The notes under the pieces were generated by a model. That model saw only the letters and a program-made list of their open reading frames with translations. It made no database searches and was not told where the DNA came from. 64,000 bases of DNA. Source: Phoronis australis. Its lineage: Eukaryota; Phoronida; Phoronidae. The DNA is taken from the NCBI GenBank assembly GCA_002633005.1, contig NMRA01000254.1, positions 492,436 through 556,435 on the forward strand, written 5' to 3'. The first letter of the stretch is position 1; every line of letters begins with the position of its first letter. Below are positions 1 through 11,872 of the stretch, piece after piece. The position numbers were made by a program, and so were the translations under genes.

Positions 1-33
1 GTGTCGCTGTGTAATTCGGAACGGCCCTATTGC

Positions 34-594
34 CATGAACCGCACGTATATGGTACTAACTGTATGTTTTTAATTCTACTAGTTGTGTGTGCTACGACAG
101 TACAGTTAATAGCACTGAGAAAGCTATCGAAAAACAATCCTAATAAAACTTCAGCACGTGCATTATACTCAAGTAAACCACCCGCATAAATCCCGAAGGT
201 TAATGGAGTGATAGGCCTACACTGACGTATTCAGTCCCGACAGTGGCGTTATTTTGAACTCGGGAGATGATTTGTGTGCGGTAAAATTTTGCCCTTCGTT
301 ATCCGTAGGATTCACAAAGGATTGTAGGTGATACTCAAGCATTAAACTAAGACCGTAAGTTATTTTTTGAAATGCCACTGCTTGAGAGAACGTTTGTCAG
401 CCGTCCAGCCGGTTTCCGGATTTAGCGCAGCTTAGAAAACTGTAAAAAAGTTACTCAGCTACTTTAAAATTTGAACACACGTAATAGCCGTGTACAGAGA
501 TTTCATCGCCTACTTCTCTCCGAGCCAGTTCAAAATGTTGACTTGTCTTATACGCTGGCATTTTCCTCCGCCATAATTCTTCGTTTCAAACACC
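34..594. repeat. Duplicated segment, copy 1
   Basis: This stretch is almost identical to 634-1178, with small indels near the end (for example extra bases around 440-455). Copy 2 begins directly after the single n at 633. I see no convincing coding exon in either copy; the short open frame over 1-189 is repeated in the duplicate but has no recognisable domain. The arrangement fits either a tandem duplication or two haplotypes joined in the assembly. Confidence 0.85.
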
Positions 595-633
595 ACGGGT
601 GAGAAACAACATGACCGCCGGTCCTCTTAAATN

Positions 634-1178
634 CATGAACTGCAAGTATATGGTACTAACTGTATGTTTTTAATTCTACTAGTTATGTGTGCTACGACAG
701 TACAGTTAATAGCACTGAGAAAGCTATCGAAAAACAATCCTAATAAAACTTCAGCACGTGCATTATACTCAAGTAAACCACCCGCATAAATCCCGAAGGT
801 TAATGGAGTGATAGGCCTACACTGACGTATTCAGTCCCGACAGTGGCGTTATATTGAACTCGGGAGATGATTTGTGTGCGGTAAAATTTTGCCCTTCGTT
901 ATCCGTAGGATTCACAAAGGATTGTAGGTGATACTCAAGCATTAAACTAAGACCGTAAGTTATTTTTTGAAATGCCACTGCTTGAGAGAACGCTTGTCAG
1001 CCGTCCAGCCGGTTTCCGGATTTAGCGCAGCTTAGAAAACTCAGCTACTTTGAAATTTGAACACACATCTTAGCCGAGTACAGAGATTTCATCGCCTACT
1101 TCTCTCCGAGCCAGTTCAAAATGTTGTCTTGTCTTATACGCTGGCATTTTCCTCCGCCATAATTCTTCGTTTCAAACA
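634..1178. repeat. Duplicated segment, copy 2
   Basis: Second copy of the segment at 34-594. It starts immediately after the n at 633 and diverges from copy 1 at about 1178, where this copy continues into unique sequence. Differences are scattered substitutions and a few short indels. Confidence 0.85.
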
Positions 1179-1324
1179 CTCACTGAAGCCTTGCTATACG
1201 AGGCTACCTAACTTTATAAGCACCTCCTCGCGATGGTCACGTGACACGACAACTCATTTCTCTGACTCCGGCAAGTGTGCAAAAAAGCTCATTAATTGGT
1301 CCAGTCTCATAAAGTTTACCTAAG

Positions 1325-1432
1325 CAGTGGCGGACTTAGGGGGAGGGGGCAAGGGAGCCATTGCCCCCATAAAATTCTCACAGATTCCATTTGGCAGCTC
1401 GGGGGTGCGAATGTCTGCNGGATCCGCCCCTG
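1325..1432. mobile_element. Short MITE-like element with CAGTGGCGGA end
   Basis: The left end reads CAGTGGCGGACTTAGG and the right end GGATCCGCCCCTG, an imperfect inverted pair. The interior is rich in G runs and shares a stretch of about 30 bases with the element at 19733-19885. There is no coding capacity. CA...TG ends would suit a hAT-type non-autonomous element, but no target-site duplication is visible, so the class is an inference. One n lies at 1419. Confidence 0.55.
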
Positions 1433-2734
1433 ACATTGTGCGAACTTCAGTCATAAGAAATTTCATTCTCCAACTTGACAGTCACGTGACTTCTTAGACA
1501 TGCGCAAATAACGTCCACCTAATTAGGAGGCGAAACTGGAGGCTACACAAATACCATAGGTGTTCCAAATAATAAAATCGTACGGAGGGCACGAATATTG
1601 TATCTAACGAGCATGCTGGTGTTTGCCACCTACGGAGTTTTGCAGCTATTTTAGCGTCACATAACAAAGTGCAGTTTGCCGTTAAAAGCACGCCAGCCTC
1701 AGAACCTCGACTGCCACACTGCATTTCTTAAGATGGCAATTATGTCACGTTGTTGAGATTTGGAAAAAGTTTACTTGATGTGATTAAACTAACTTCTTCT
1801 TTAATCAATTCAAATTGATCGTTTTTCGACATTAATGGCCTCAAAAACCACTGTTTACTGCGTTATGGCACGTTATTGTTAGGTACGTAACAGCTGGAAA
1901 TAAAACACTTAAAAAAGCTTGTTGTTGATTATATACTTCTCATAACAGGCATTCCAACCAAACGATGCCAATTTCCTGCAAAGTTAAATAACTCTGGCCG
2001 ACAAAATGGCGGCCAAAACATCAATTTTGAAACATATTGCAAAAATTCTTTTTATATTTTGCCCTAAAATGGAAAAATTAAATGTTATACAATTGAAAAT
2101 ATCTTGACCTTACAGTTATTCATTAATTGAATAGAAAAAAATCAAGATGGCTGATAAAATGGCCGCCAACTCACAAAACCCAAATTTACTGCATGTGCGT
2201 TCTGCAAAATGAGTTTGTACTTGATAAGCGTTTAGACAAAAACATTTTGCAATCTACAGTCAGGCTTAACAAGTGAATTATTTAGTTTGTTTTTTACATT
2301 TAGACCATAAGTGTGGAATTTTAATCACATTTTAGAGTATTAAATATAGAAGTAGGTGTGTTTTTCAGAGAACGCTTAGTTAATTTTTCATCATAAATTT
2401 CAAACACGCAGAAATTTTTCTCCAAATTACATTCCTTTGAGGCATCAAAAATAATATTTGGTAAAAAAACATGTAGTTTTTGTGGAATTATTGGCCTATT
2501 CGTTACACCAACCCTGAATCACACTGGACAGGAATTGGCTTTGCTCTCTGTTATTGGAGATATTATTAGTTGTTCCCATGCAAAGAATTGGTCTGCTGCT
2601 GACATGAGTGGAGAATGTAGCTGCTAAGTTTATTTGCATTTGATTAAAAGAAAGTACATTTGAGTGACAAAAAGTTAATCGAGTTGGAGGATTGCCAATT
2701 TCCAGAAAACACGGGGATACATGTAATCAACTAG
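1433..2734. other. Non-coding stretch
   Basis: No gene is recognised here. Around 1990-2170 a motif of the type AAAATGGCGGCCAAAACATC occurs twice in varied form (about 2004 and 2155), and a reverse version lies near 7290-7310, so this is probably repeat-derived. The part just upstream of 2735 may be the decayed start of the orphan gene relic. Confidence 0.5.
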
Positions 2735-2982
2735 AGTTCTCTGCTTCACCGTATTCCATGGTATAGAGGTGCAACATTTCAGACAGTTGGCAGAGCTTAT
2801 GTGGATTACTTCAGCAAGTACACTCAGCCTACATGTACTGTTATTTTTGATGGTTTTGGAACTGGCCCATCAACTAAAGATGTCTCCCATTTTCGAAGAC
2901 TCGGTGAGGTGGTTGAAGCTGAAGTTCACCTCAACGGTGACATGGTGATCAAGTGAGAATGAGCATCCTTGGCAAACAGCAA
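2735..2982 (+). pseudogene. Orphan multi-copy gene relic, 5' part (interrupted by a LINE)
   Basis: The frame starting at 2735 is open for 73 codons and ends in a stop at 2954-2956. It contains LLHRIPWYRGATF, TVIFDGFGTGPSTKD and HFRR, which I recognise as the pattern of a multi-copy uncharacterised protein found in cnidarian and other aquatic animal genomes (from memory, not a search). A frameshift or stop is needed to reach the remaining residues before 2983. The sequence resumes at 5197 after the inserted LINE, so both pieces belong to one broken gene. There is no nearby start codon in frame and no sign of expression. Confidence 0.6.
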
Positions 2983-2993
2983 AAATAAAGGTT

Positions 2994-5185
2994 TAAAGTG
3001 ATATATATTTATTGAAGAATACACAGAACATACAAAGAAATAATGACAAACCCAGAAATCGCGAAGCAATATATCCGGGTTGTAAACAATTTATACATGT
3101 AAATGAGACTAATATATATAGAGGTATATACATATACATTTAAGTACATGTAGTATCTGATATATAAGTATTTCAATACTTAGATATGCTATTATAATAT
3201 GTAAAAACAAAAATATGTACAGATTCATGTATGCAAATCAGAAGCAACAATATTGATAAACGGTACATAACATTTGCTAACGTTGCCTAGGAGGAATTCA
3301 TTGAGAACGAGGTCAAGGTTAGGACAGCCATTCAATAATGATGTAACTTTAGTAGGGATATTATTACAAGAATTGAGAGCGTATACAACTGATTGGTTCA
3401 TTGAGTGCACGAAAGAGTGAGTCTCTCAGGTATTCGCTGAGAGGACATTTGAAGAAATTATGAGGATAAGATTGATGGTCACCACATTTACAGTTTGGAG
3501 AGACATTAATAAAGTTGTGCCTAAACTTGTCAGAGTTGAGGAAAAGACAACATCTTGATCTGTAGAAAGCTATTTCGTTGTCGCGGGGAAGGGAGGATTG
3601 AGTCAAGGGTGTTGAGTTATCAAAATTATTTTTATACTCGTAAAAAAGTGGCGTTCCTTAACAGAGACTGGAAGAGAATTCCAGTTGTTGATGCACATCA
3701 TGACTGTAGACCTTCTGAATGCCTGACATAACGACGGAGGAATTGCATATAGGGTGGAGGATCTCAAATCACAACGATGGCCTTGTCTAGTGTATAGATC
3801 AAATATTTTTTGACAGAGGCGTTGTTGACATTGTTTATTACTTTAAAAGTAAATGTGGTCATGTGAAGATTGCGTCGAGTAGACAGTCGGGGCGACTTGA
3901 GACTATTTTTAAAAAAACCTTAACACTATTGGATCCCCTGTAAGCTCCACTTGTGAGTAAGGTAGCTTGATACTATAACTTCTCCAAATGCTGGAGTGCA
4001 CCCGTATTGGCAGACTGATATATAATGTCACAATAAACGATATGTGGAAGTATAAAGGATTTGAACAAAATTTTAAATGTGTCGAATTCAGATGACGAGA
4101 GACAAGTGGGTTAAATAGTTCGGGATTTTTTTGTACGAGCTCCCGAACGTGATGTGTAAATGAGAGTTTTTCATCTAACAGTATACTAAGATGTCTGTGC
4201 GACTGTTTTCTAGGAATGATTTCATCATTAAGTTTTAAGTCATAAGACGGGTCAACAAGGAAGAGAGCATTAATAGATTTGGAGAAGGTGACGTCAACAC
4301 TTTTTTCTGGTTTAAAATTAATACTCCATTCTTGTGACCAACAGCTGAATTTATTTAAGTCGTGTTGAAGCTGCAAAGAACTTTCAGGGCTGCTCCTTGT
4401 GAAGGGGTAAAAAAGCGCCGAGTCATCTGCATAAAAGTATGTGCTACACGACAGGTTATCAGGAAGGTCATTAATATAAACCAAGAAGAGAAGATGGCCC
4501 AATACGCTACCCTGCGGTACACCTGCGTTTACGAATCCAGGAGGGGATAAAGTTGAAAGTACGCCGTCGACACGAACACTGTATGTTCTACCGGACAGAT
4601 ATGAGGTGATCATGTTAATAAGATTACCATTAATGCCATAGGATCGAAGTTTTTTGAGGTAGAAGCTCGTGAAGGACACAGTAGAAAGCAGAAACTATAT
4701 CTATAAAAATGGACCTGACACTCTCGCCATTCTCAAAATGTAAATGAATCTCATGTACTATTTCAACAAGTTGTACCACGGTGCTGTTCCCACGCAAAAA
4801 AAAACAAATTGACGATGATACATTTAGATCAATTTGTTTTGTTTGAGAATTGTGAGAATACTTTGAGCAATGATCGTCTCGAAGTTTTGGATGGAGAATC
4901 AAGTAAAGTTGTTTGGCGATAATTTGAAATGTCAGTTTTGGAGTCTTTTTTGTGTATAGGGACCATAATTCCATGTTTCCAAGAAGACGTTGGCAATCAT
5001 TTTGATCATTTTGCTGATGATAAAAGCTGTGCCATCATTCTTATTGGGGTCAGTTTCATTGAGATACTTCCGGACATCAGTTTGATTAGCTGGGATGTCA
5101 GACAGTTGATTGAGACAACGTTCACGAAGAAAGGGAAAGTTGCCTACTTCAGTTGGTGTAAAGTGGCTTTTGTTCTTTGAAAAAC
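2994..5185 (-). mobile_element. CR1/Jockey-like LINE, decayed, inserted into the orphan gene relic
   Basis: This minus-strand non-LTR retrotransposon is flanked by an 11-bp direct repeat, AAATAAAGGTT, at 2983-2993 and 5186-5196. Removing it rejoins the orphan gene. Reading downward from about 5180 are the linker and first reverse-transcriptase motifs (GNSTVVQLVEIVHEIH). Next come the core motifs GVPQGSVLG and FYADDSALF (intact YADD) and then a C-terminal cysteine/histidine region near 3606-3364. At least two frame changes separate these parts. The 3' end on this strand has an AATAAA-like A-rich tail near 3012. The 5' end is truncated; no endonuclease is present. Confidence 0.85.
3909..4679 (-). 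pseudogene. LINE reverse transcriptase core (broken)
   Basis: A 256-codon open frame codes for the palm region of a CR1/Jockey-type reverse transcriptase. GVPQGSVLG and YADDSALF are visible, followed by LNDEIIPRKQ and the DEKLSFTHH thumb-proximal motif. The fingers region lies in another frame at 4630-4974 (ends IFIDIVSAFYCVLHE, the usual catalytic D being changed in context) and the C-terminal part in another at 3364-3606. The frame breaks mean no functional polymerase is made. Confidence 0.8.
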
Positions 5186-5196
5186 AAATAAAGGTT

Positions 5197-5929
5197 CATT
5201 CACTTCTTGTCAAGTTTCCTATGACATGCTGGTTGCAAAGTGGTACAAGCTCAAGGTGAAGCTGATGTTTTAATTGTCGAAACATCAGTAAAGAACGCAG
5301 ACGATACAGACTTGTTGGTTCTTTTGTGTTAACATGCTACTTCACAACAATTTCTATTGTTCATGAAATCTGACAAGAGGCCCTAAAGCAAAACCAGATT
5401 CAGGAACATCGAAAAACTGCAGCTGTCTCTTGGTGCCGAAACGTGCGCGCTTTTGCCATGTGCGCATGCAATAGGTGGCTGCGATACATCGCGGCTGTTT
5501 AGTATTGGCAAGGCTCTTCTGTTCAAGAAACTTCGTGATCTTGAAATCTGCGAAACCGCTAAAGTATGCTCTAGACTAGTGTAGATAAACTAAGACATAT
5601 TTGAAGCTGGTAGAAGAGTTGTGCCTATGCTCTAGGGCGGCGCTGGCTAAGGAAATTTGGATGACTTGCAATACAGGGGATTTGTGGAAAAGGAGTTATC
5701 AAGTGTAGCCCCAGTCCAAATACAGTCATTGCCACCAACTGCTTTAACAGCTAAATTCCATGCTGCCAGGAAGTACTATCAAGCGCAAGAGTGGTCAAGT
5801 TTCCGTGGCAGTGGCTTAGATCCCCTGGATTGGGGATGGATGCTGGCAGGTGGAAAAGTCATCCCCAATGAGGACGGACCAGCCAGCTGCACCAGAGAAC
5901 CTGCGGAAAGTAGTAAGATGAATAATTAA
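5197..5929 (+). pseudogene. Orphan multi-copy gene relic, 3' part
   Basis: This continues the gene split by the LINE. In varying frames one reads CKVVQAQGEADVLIVET, NADDTDLLVLLC, HAIGGCDTSRLFSIGKAL, VQIQSLPPTA and, near the end, YYQAQEWSSF and WGWML. Stops interrupt it, for example after LLVLLC and inside GGAG-GNLDD. The spacing of acidic residues in EADVLIVET and DDTDLL resembles a PIN/FEN-type nuclease fold, but that is an inference from pattern only. The last 90 codons (5657-5929) are uninterrupted. Confidence 0.6.
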
Positions 5930-5945
5930 AAACCGGACGAACGCC

Positions 5946-6690
5946 TCATTCATTTTGAAAGGAAATGCCTTTTACAGGTATTCAAAAAATTCAGAGGGGA
6001 TCCAATGGCACGCAATAACTGGAAAATCACTATCAAAATTTAAATTGGTGGAACAAATTCTCCAGGCGCGGTGTAACAAGCAATTGACCAGACCTCTCTT
6101 GCATTTAATCGGCACAAAACTATCAAATTTAAGATAAAGCCCAGAAAAACAGGGCTTACGATACACAGACGTTACAATGTTGTTATTCTCACGTTTACCC
6201 TCTGATTTTTTTGAATTGCTGTAAAAGGCACTTCCTTTCAAAAATAAATGAGGCAGATTAGGAAGCTGTTATTGGTCCCGAGAAAAAGAAAGTTTTCTTT
6301 TCTCTTGGTTACACCGGACCAAGTCCCAGCCGTTAAACTGATAGTACTTTTCAAACCTCTCCGAAAACATTCTAATAGGATTTATTGAACAATAGAAATG
6401 TTGTTTATAAGGTTGAACGTAACAACTGTAAGGAATTCTATATCGGACTCACGCAGAGACTCCTCGGTAGCAGGCTGAAAGAACATCACACCTCGGAGAA
6501 AAAGCAACATATAAACATGTAGGCATTGTGTTATCACTAATCACCAAACTAATTCAATTATTATTATCTGCAGAGCACCTAATAAGGAATTAATGTACAT
6601 TAAAGAGTCATTGATCATTCAGAACCAGCATGCTACGGATTCTCTTAATAACATGCAGAGCTCAGTGACCCTGCAACTATGGTGATGACC
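5946..6690. mobile_element. Rearranged Penelope-like element fragment
   Basis: On the minus strand, 6241 down to 5972 reads through SVYRKPCFSGLYLKFDSFVP and LLHRAWRICST, a typical Penelope-like reverse-transcriptase segment. On the plus strand, 6400-6500 reads NVVYKVERNNCKEFYIGLT followed by RLKEHH, the signature of the GIY-YIG endonuclease, and 6560-6665 reads like the element's C terminus. The two parts therefore lie in opposite orientation. The RT part is bounded by an inverted repeat of about 55 bp (about 5946-6000 and 6196-6250). The element is not intact. Confidence 0.65.
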
Positions 6691-9225
6691 AGCTACTTAC
6701 TATTCTGTGTATCTCTTACTTCACTTTATGGATGTTACCTGAGCTGTATGTTGGCACTTGCTGTCCTCTGTAAATATTATCCTGAAGATTTCTAATGAAT
6801 AGAAATGTTGACTGAACATGAACTTTTTTATTTGTGAGGCGATCGTCCGATTTTTAATCTCACTTTGGAAAAAAATGAATTAATTAAGATGAATAAGATG
6901 GTCGTGCAAGGCTGATTGCAGTTCCAAGAGATACATGTATACTTGCAAGAAGTTACGTTGCATTTGCAGAATGCTGTGGTATAAGCGACAGCAATTCATT
7001 TCTAGTTGACCTAGATTAGTAAATAGTGGTTGATTGTGTATTGATTTTTACCACAGACTGCGAAGTACTGCTTCAGGTTGATTTGTAAATTAATCACAGA
7101 GAATTATTTTCGACACAACACGTTTTTCATGAGAAGAGTGACCCTTTAGTGCTGGGGAACCTGATGTTTTTCACCCAAATAAGTTGTTGAAAATTAATGA
7201 CAATGGTAGTCGTAATTATCAGAGCCAGACAAAAATTGTTTTAATGGACGTTTTGACCTAAGAAACTACCACTCTCGTGTTGTAATGCAAATTTGGCTGC
7301 CATTTTGTCTGCCATCTTGAAAAACCAACTTTCGCCACTCCATTTCCGGTAGATTTTTTCCTGACACTAAGGGGTGTGATAGGATACGATTTATGCAATG
7401 AAACCTTCTGATGCATTTTCCGGGTCATCCGGAGCATTACTGGACTATTGCATCGAAACACGCAATCCTTGACACCACTTTCTCCATCCCCCTTTAGCGT
7501 ATAAATGGGTTTCCCCTTTATGGAAAACAACACCGGGAAATCTGACAACATTCCGTTTGAAGGTATCGTAGTAGTCTATATATCTGTCCTCCAACAGCTA
7601 AAAGAATAAGTTACCGATATATTGAAGAGAATTTTTAAAAAAACACATATTATAGTCCCTTTTGCAACTTACATGTAGTAGAGTTAATAAACGCTTTTCT
7701 TCACCAACTGATCCACAATTCGACAAGGAAACTTGACCGAATGCACAAACTAAATCACTGATGGTAGACATTGTTGTCAAACTCTCGCCCATCAAGTAAA
7801 ACACACCCAGATCAAAATCCAACCCTATTACTTGATTGTTCTATGTTCTTTTCCGGTTATGTGATCGAAATCTAAGGTCAACTGGTTGAAAAAAGTGGGC
7901 ATTTCACGGATAAACCAAGTAAAATTTGTGTTTGAGACTACAACGTGGCGGTCAACATCTATAACTCGATTGACGAAAACTGGCTTCAAATGTTGCCTTT
8001 TAGCATGAATTCTTCAAATTTCTCCAACATAAAAATACAGTTGAGGGAAGAGGGGAGGTAATTCTTTCTAGAAATTACCATTTTATATCAAGAAACATTT
8101 TCCACTAAGATCTAAACTTCGACAAATTGGACCACACACTTAAAAGCGTTCTGGTGGCTCTCAAAGAAAACCAAGAAAGGTTAATAGTTACAATGCAACA
8201 ACACACAAATGCTTTATTTGCACTGCAACATACTTGTTTTCCAATAAAAACACCAGTTTGTACACTTTACTTTGCAAGGGGTCAAGACAGCGCCAATTAT
8301 TTTCGCCGAATGTTGCCCATAAAATTAAGTCTAGCGTTTAGGAGAGTCTTTAAAAAGTGTCCCACGGAGAAGGCTTTCGGATATTTTTGAAGAATTAAGT
8401 CTGAGCAAAATTTTTTGAAGCACGGCTTATGCGTAAGATCACAGATTTTGTCCATTGAAAATATGCCAAGTAAACGCTCCATGCACTGTAGCCTATGGTG
8501 CAATATAATACACAAACTATTAGCTTGTTTGGCGAAAGTGCCTACCACAACGTACCTTTTGTGCTGTTGCAGGTTCTATCAAACATTGCCTCTTAAACAT
8601 AAAAAGGTTTTTGTTCTAGCTGAATTGGTTACGACATCTCTTTACTACTTGAGTACTTTTCACGGGCTAGGTATACGCGACATCTGTTGTTGAGTTTCTG
8701 TAGATCGTTACAGTGCCTCCTTATCAATACCCTTCACGCGTTAGGCATAAGGACATCAGCTGTTGTTGAGAGATGACAGAAAACAACGAGAAAAAACTTA
8801 TTCAACAACGCCACTTGGCGCACGCAAAATAAGGCACTCGACCTTTCGGTCCTATTTAGTACGCAACATAACGAATCCCCTGCACTCTCGATCAGTTTAA
8901 CTCTACAAACACAAAAGTACTCAACGTCTTTTAGTGTCAGAACATCGCCCTAACCTACATGATGATGTCAGCAGTTACATAAAATCCAATTGCATGATGA
9001 CCTTGTCTTCCTTCCGGCTTACCGACGTCTTCTGGTTACACTCATGACCTCGACCTTGGACTGAGGACCCTTTCTAACAGCCCTAATTAAGTCTATTACG
9101 TAATGATCCATGACGTCATTGTCTCTTCTATCCGGTTGGCAGTTGACGTCACTTCCGGTTGTCCCATCACACGTGACATTTCATCTTTAACACTTGTATG
9201 ACTTCCCAAATAGGCCTCCTGAACA
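6691..9225. other. Non-coding stretch with minor repeats
   Basis: I recognise no gene. Open frames at 7258-7551 (minus) and 8127-8390 (plus) have no recognisable domain or splice context. A short imperfect direct repeat lies at 8659-8693 and 8738-8771 (ending CATCTGTTGTTGAG and CATCAGCTGTTGTTGAG). The sequence near 7280-7310 echoes, in reverse, the AAAATGG-type motif near 2004. Confidence 0.45.
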
Positions 9226-9568
9226 TTTTTTTTCAAATTTAATACATTTATTACAAAAGACAGGTACATATACAAATATACACAGCACAACACAACACAA
9301 CACAACAGCGCACAGAACTGTGCAAAAAAAATAACGAGAAAGTATTTCATTGTTACTTCCAAGATAAAAAGTACTACTTAAATTTCTGTTCCGGCATCTG
9401 ATCAACTCTCTGGCTCCCTTCATGTTTCAAAACACATTTCCAATCTTCCCATTTTTGTATCGTGAAATTTCCGTGTGTTTAACAAAGAACTAACTTCTAC
9501 ATTAAAACACACCCTCAAATCTTAAATTAGGTTTGACGTTTGCAAATTTCATTTTAAAAATGAAAATT

Positions 9569-10010
9569 TTAGTTTGTAATTAACCAATTCAAAATTCCAT
9601 TTTCTTCATTTTGAAGACCAAATACAATGGTGGTTTTGTCTATTACAAATCTTACTTGCATTGCAGTCATTAACCAGAGACTTGCCCCATGCCAGAACGA
9701 ATTAACATATTCACATTCAAAGAATAAATAAGTTTTGGGAAAGTATTTACAAAAAGTACAAGAACTTGAGTCCACATACCTAATCTTATTTAAAATAATT
9801 AGCTGGTAGAATTCTATGCAGTAAGCGGAACTGAAAGAAATGTACATGTAAGCTTGTGTCACTCGTACATTTATGTGGAAGTTTGTAATAGAAATTCCAC
9901 ATATTCTCTGACAGCGAAAATCTCAGTACTTCGAATTTCTTTTGTGCCGATGCCATTATGTCATTTTTGCACAGAATATGGTAAGAATCCCGACATCCCT
10001 TTTTTGTCAA
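9569..10010 (-). pseudogene. LINE C-terminal domain (broken)
   Basis: Two overlapping frames carry FQFRLLHRILPANYF, then YVDSSSCTFCKYFPKTYLFF and FECEYVNSFW. This is the cysteine/histidine region at the C terminus of L1/Tx1-type polymerases. A frameshift lies around 9790-9860. Confidence 0.75.
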
Positions 10011-10211
10011 AATAATATATTTTTAGAGAAAAAGGTACAATTGGTCAATATACCTTTTTAGTATGGAGTTTTTGGAAAAGGTATTCAGATAATTTTTATT
10101 GCACTAACAATTGAATAATATTTGAGAAAGCTGGCATTAATCTGATCAATCGTCTGGAAACTTCCAAAGGTGTAGAAGTTACAATTCTAGTCTAAAATTA
10201 GTTCAGGAAAA

Positions 10212-10649
10212 TTATACCTTTTTCGAGGAATGACTCATAAGTACAAGGGCTGTATTCACTGTAATACTAATGTTGGCCCACACATTAATTGACACCGCAT
10301 CTTCGTGACCTGAAATCGTCTGTTTGTGAACTAAAAGGCTCCAATACAGGAAGCATTCTTTCCAAAAAGAGTCACAGTTATCCGATCTAGTCAACCTATA
10401 GTCTCTATAGTTCAACATTCCATCTCTAGTAAGCCCGAAATCTTTTTGCAACAAATAAGTCCATGGAGATGTTGTTAAAAATCTTCTAATCCATGAAATT
10501 TTTAAAGGCATAATTTTTTTGACATTAATCATCCTCAACCAAACCTCTTCTATAGACGTAATGAGTACTCGTCTTTTTATTTTATCAGGTTTTCCGACCC
10601 AAATGAATTTAAAAAAACATTGTTTCAATGTCGCCAAAAGTAGTATCAT
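10212..10649 (-). pseudogene. LINE connector region (broken)
   Basis: A 145-codon open frame with FKFIWVGKPDKIKRRVL and ALKISWIRR-like (PLKISWIRRFL) segments lies downstream of the reverse-transcriptase core. This is a hallmark of Tx1/L1-type polymerases. It belongs to the LINE at 9226-13227 and is out of frame with its neighbours. Confidence 0.75.
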
Positions 10650-10799
10650 TGGGCCTTTGGAGCAATATCAGCTGATGAATAATTTTTGGAAGCACAAGTG
10701 CTTTAAATACTGTGACCTTTCCAAAGATACTCAGCTTTCTACGAGACCAAATATTAATCAGATTCTTCATTTCCATTATTTTTGCATCAAAATTTAAAA

Positions 10800-10978
10800 A
10801 AACTCAGTGCAGGTGGTCTGTTGTCATTTGCGGTGCATCAGACGTGCGCAGGCTTCATGGTTGGGCCCACTGCACAAAACAAATGAGCAAAAGCGCGAGA
10901 GCCCAATTATGACTCCTCGTGAAGAAAGTTTTCAAGTCTGCTATTCTCTTTTAGGAAAACGTACAGAACAAGTTATCT
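10800..10978. repeat. About 180-bp dispersed repeat, copy 1 (inside LINE)
   Basis: The core reads TTTGCGGTGCATCAGACGTG then GCGCAGGCTTCATGGTTG. It matches 54598-54780 and 58772-58954 along its length with moderate divergence. It interrupts the LINE reading between LGINFSVNLETISK and the FDAKIMEMKN segment, so it is a separate insertion. It is SINE-sized and has no coding capacity. Confidence 0.65.
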
Positions 10979-11146
10979 TAGGATATAGTTTCCAAGTTGA
11001 CGCTGAAATTAATACCCAAGAGCTTAAAATCAACGTCACCATATTTTATTTTCCAGCGTTTGCGGTGAAACACATCTTGAGAGAATTTTCTACTTCCAAT
11101 CCACACTACTTTTGCCACGACATCCCTGCATAGAACTCTAGGTTGT

Positions 11147-11872
11147 TCATAAAGGCTGCCAGGGATCTTGGATTCCGTTTAATGTGAAAGTTTTGTCATT
11201 TGCGTATTGTGTTATAACGTAGTCTTCGTCGTCAATTTTAATACCTTTCACTTCAGGATCATACATGTATTTAATCAATATGGACAAAATTTCAGCACAC
11301 AGTATAAAAATATAAGGGGAAAGAGGATCACTTTGTCGACATCCGCGTTCCAGTATGAAGTTGTCTGACAGGAATCCATTTTGTATGACACGGGCAATTG
11401 GTTTATTATAAAATGTTCTTATCAATCGAATAATATTGGCTTTGAAATTAAAATTATCCAGGACTTTGAATGTAAAGTCCAAGGAGACTCTATCAAAAGC
11501 CTTTTCAAAATCTGTCAACACAAGTAGTCCTGGAATGTTGTGTTCGTCTGTATAACTCATATCATAAATTAGTCTTGTGTTCTCAGCCATAAAGCTTCCT
11601 TTAATAAATCCAGTTTGGGTATTTGCAATCAGTTTGTCTAGAACTTTTTTAAGTCTGTTTGCAACCCATCCCGAAGCCAGTTTGTATACACTATTCAATA
11701 AAGTTATCGATCGCCAGGTTTTCAAAAACTGTTTCGGCTTGTCTGGTTTTGGAATACATGTAATAATCCCAGTCCGTTGAGTTGTAGACATTTGTCCCAC
11801 TTCAAGACTACATTTATTGTGCAGCAATACAAAATATTTTATGTCTTCCCAAAACAGCTTAAAAAACTCCAT
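11147..11872 (-). pseudogene. L1/Tx1 LINE reverse transcriptase with altered YADD box
   Basis: The 241-codon frame shows the palm and fingers motifs TGIITCIPKPDKP, WRSITLLNSVYK, QTGFIKGSF, VLTDFEKAFDRVS and RGCRQSDPLSPYIF. The catalytic box reads QYANDKTF, so one of the two catalytic aspartates is replaced by asparagine (codon AAT at about 11202). A stop follows shortly after, before the thumb. The protein would be catalytically dead even without the frameshifts. Confidence 0.85.

Noticed and set aside
9096-9423. Hydrophobic, cysteine-rich open frames on the minus strand
   Set aside because: They lie over the TGTTG-repeat 3' tail of the LINE and are low-complexity by-products.
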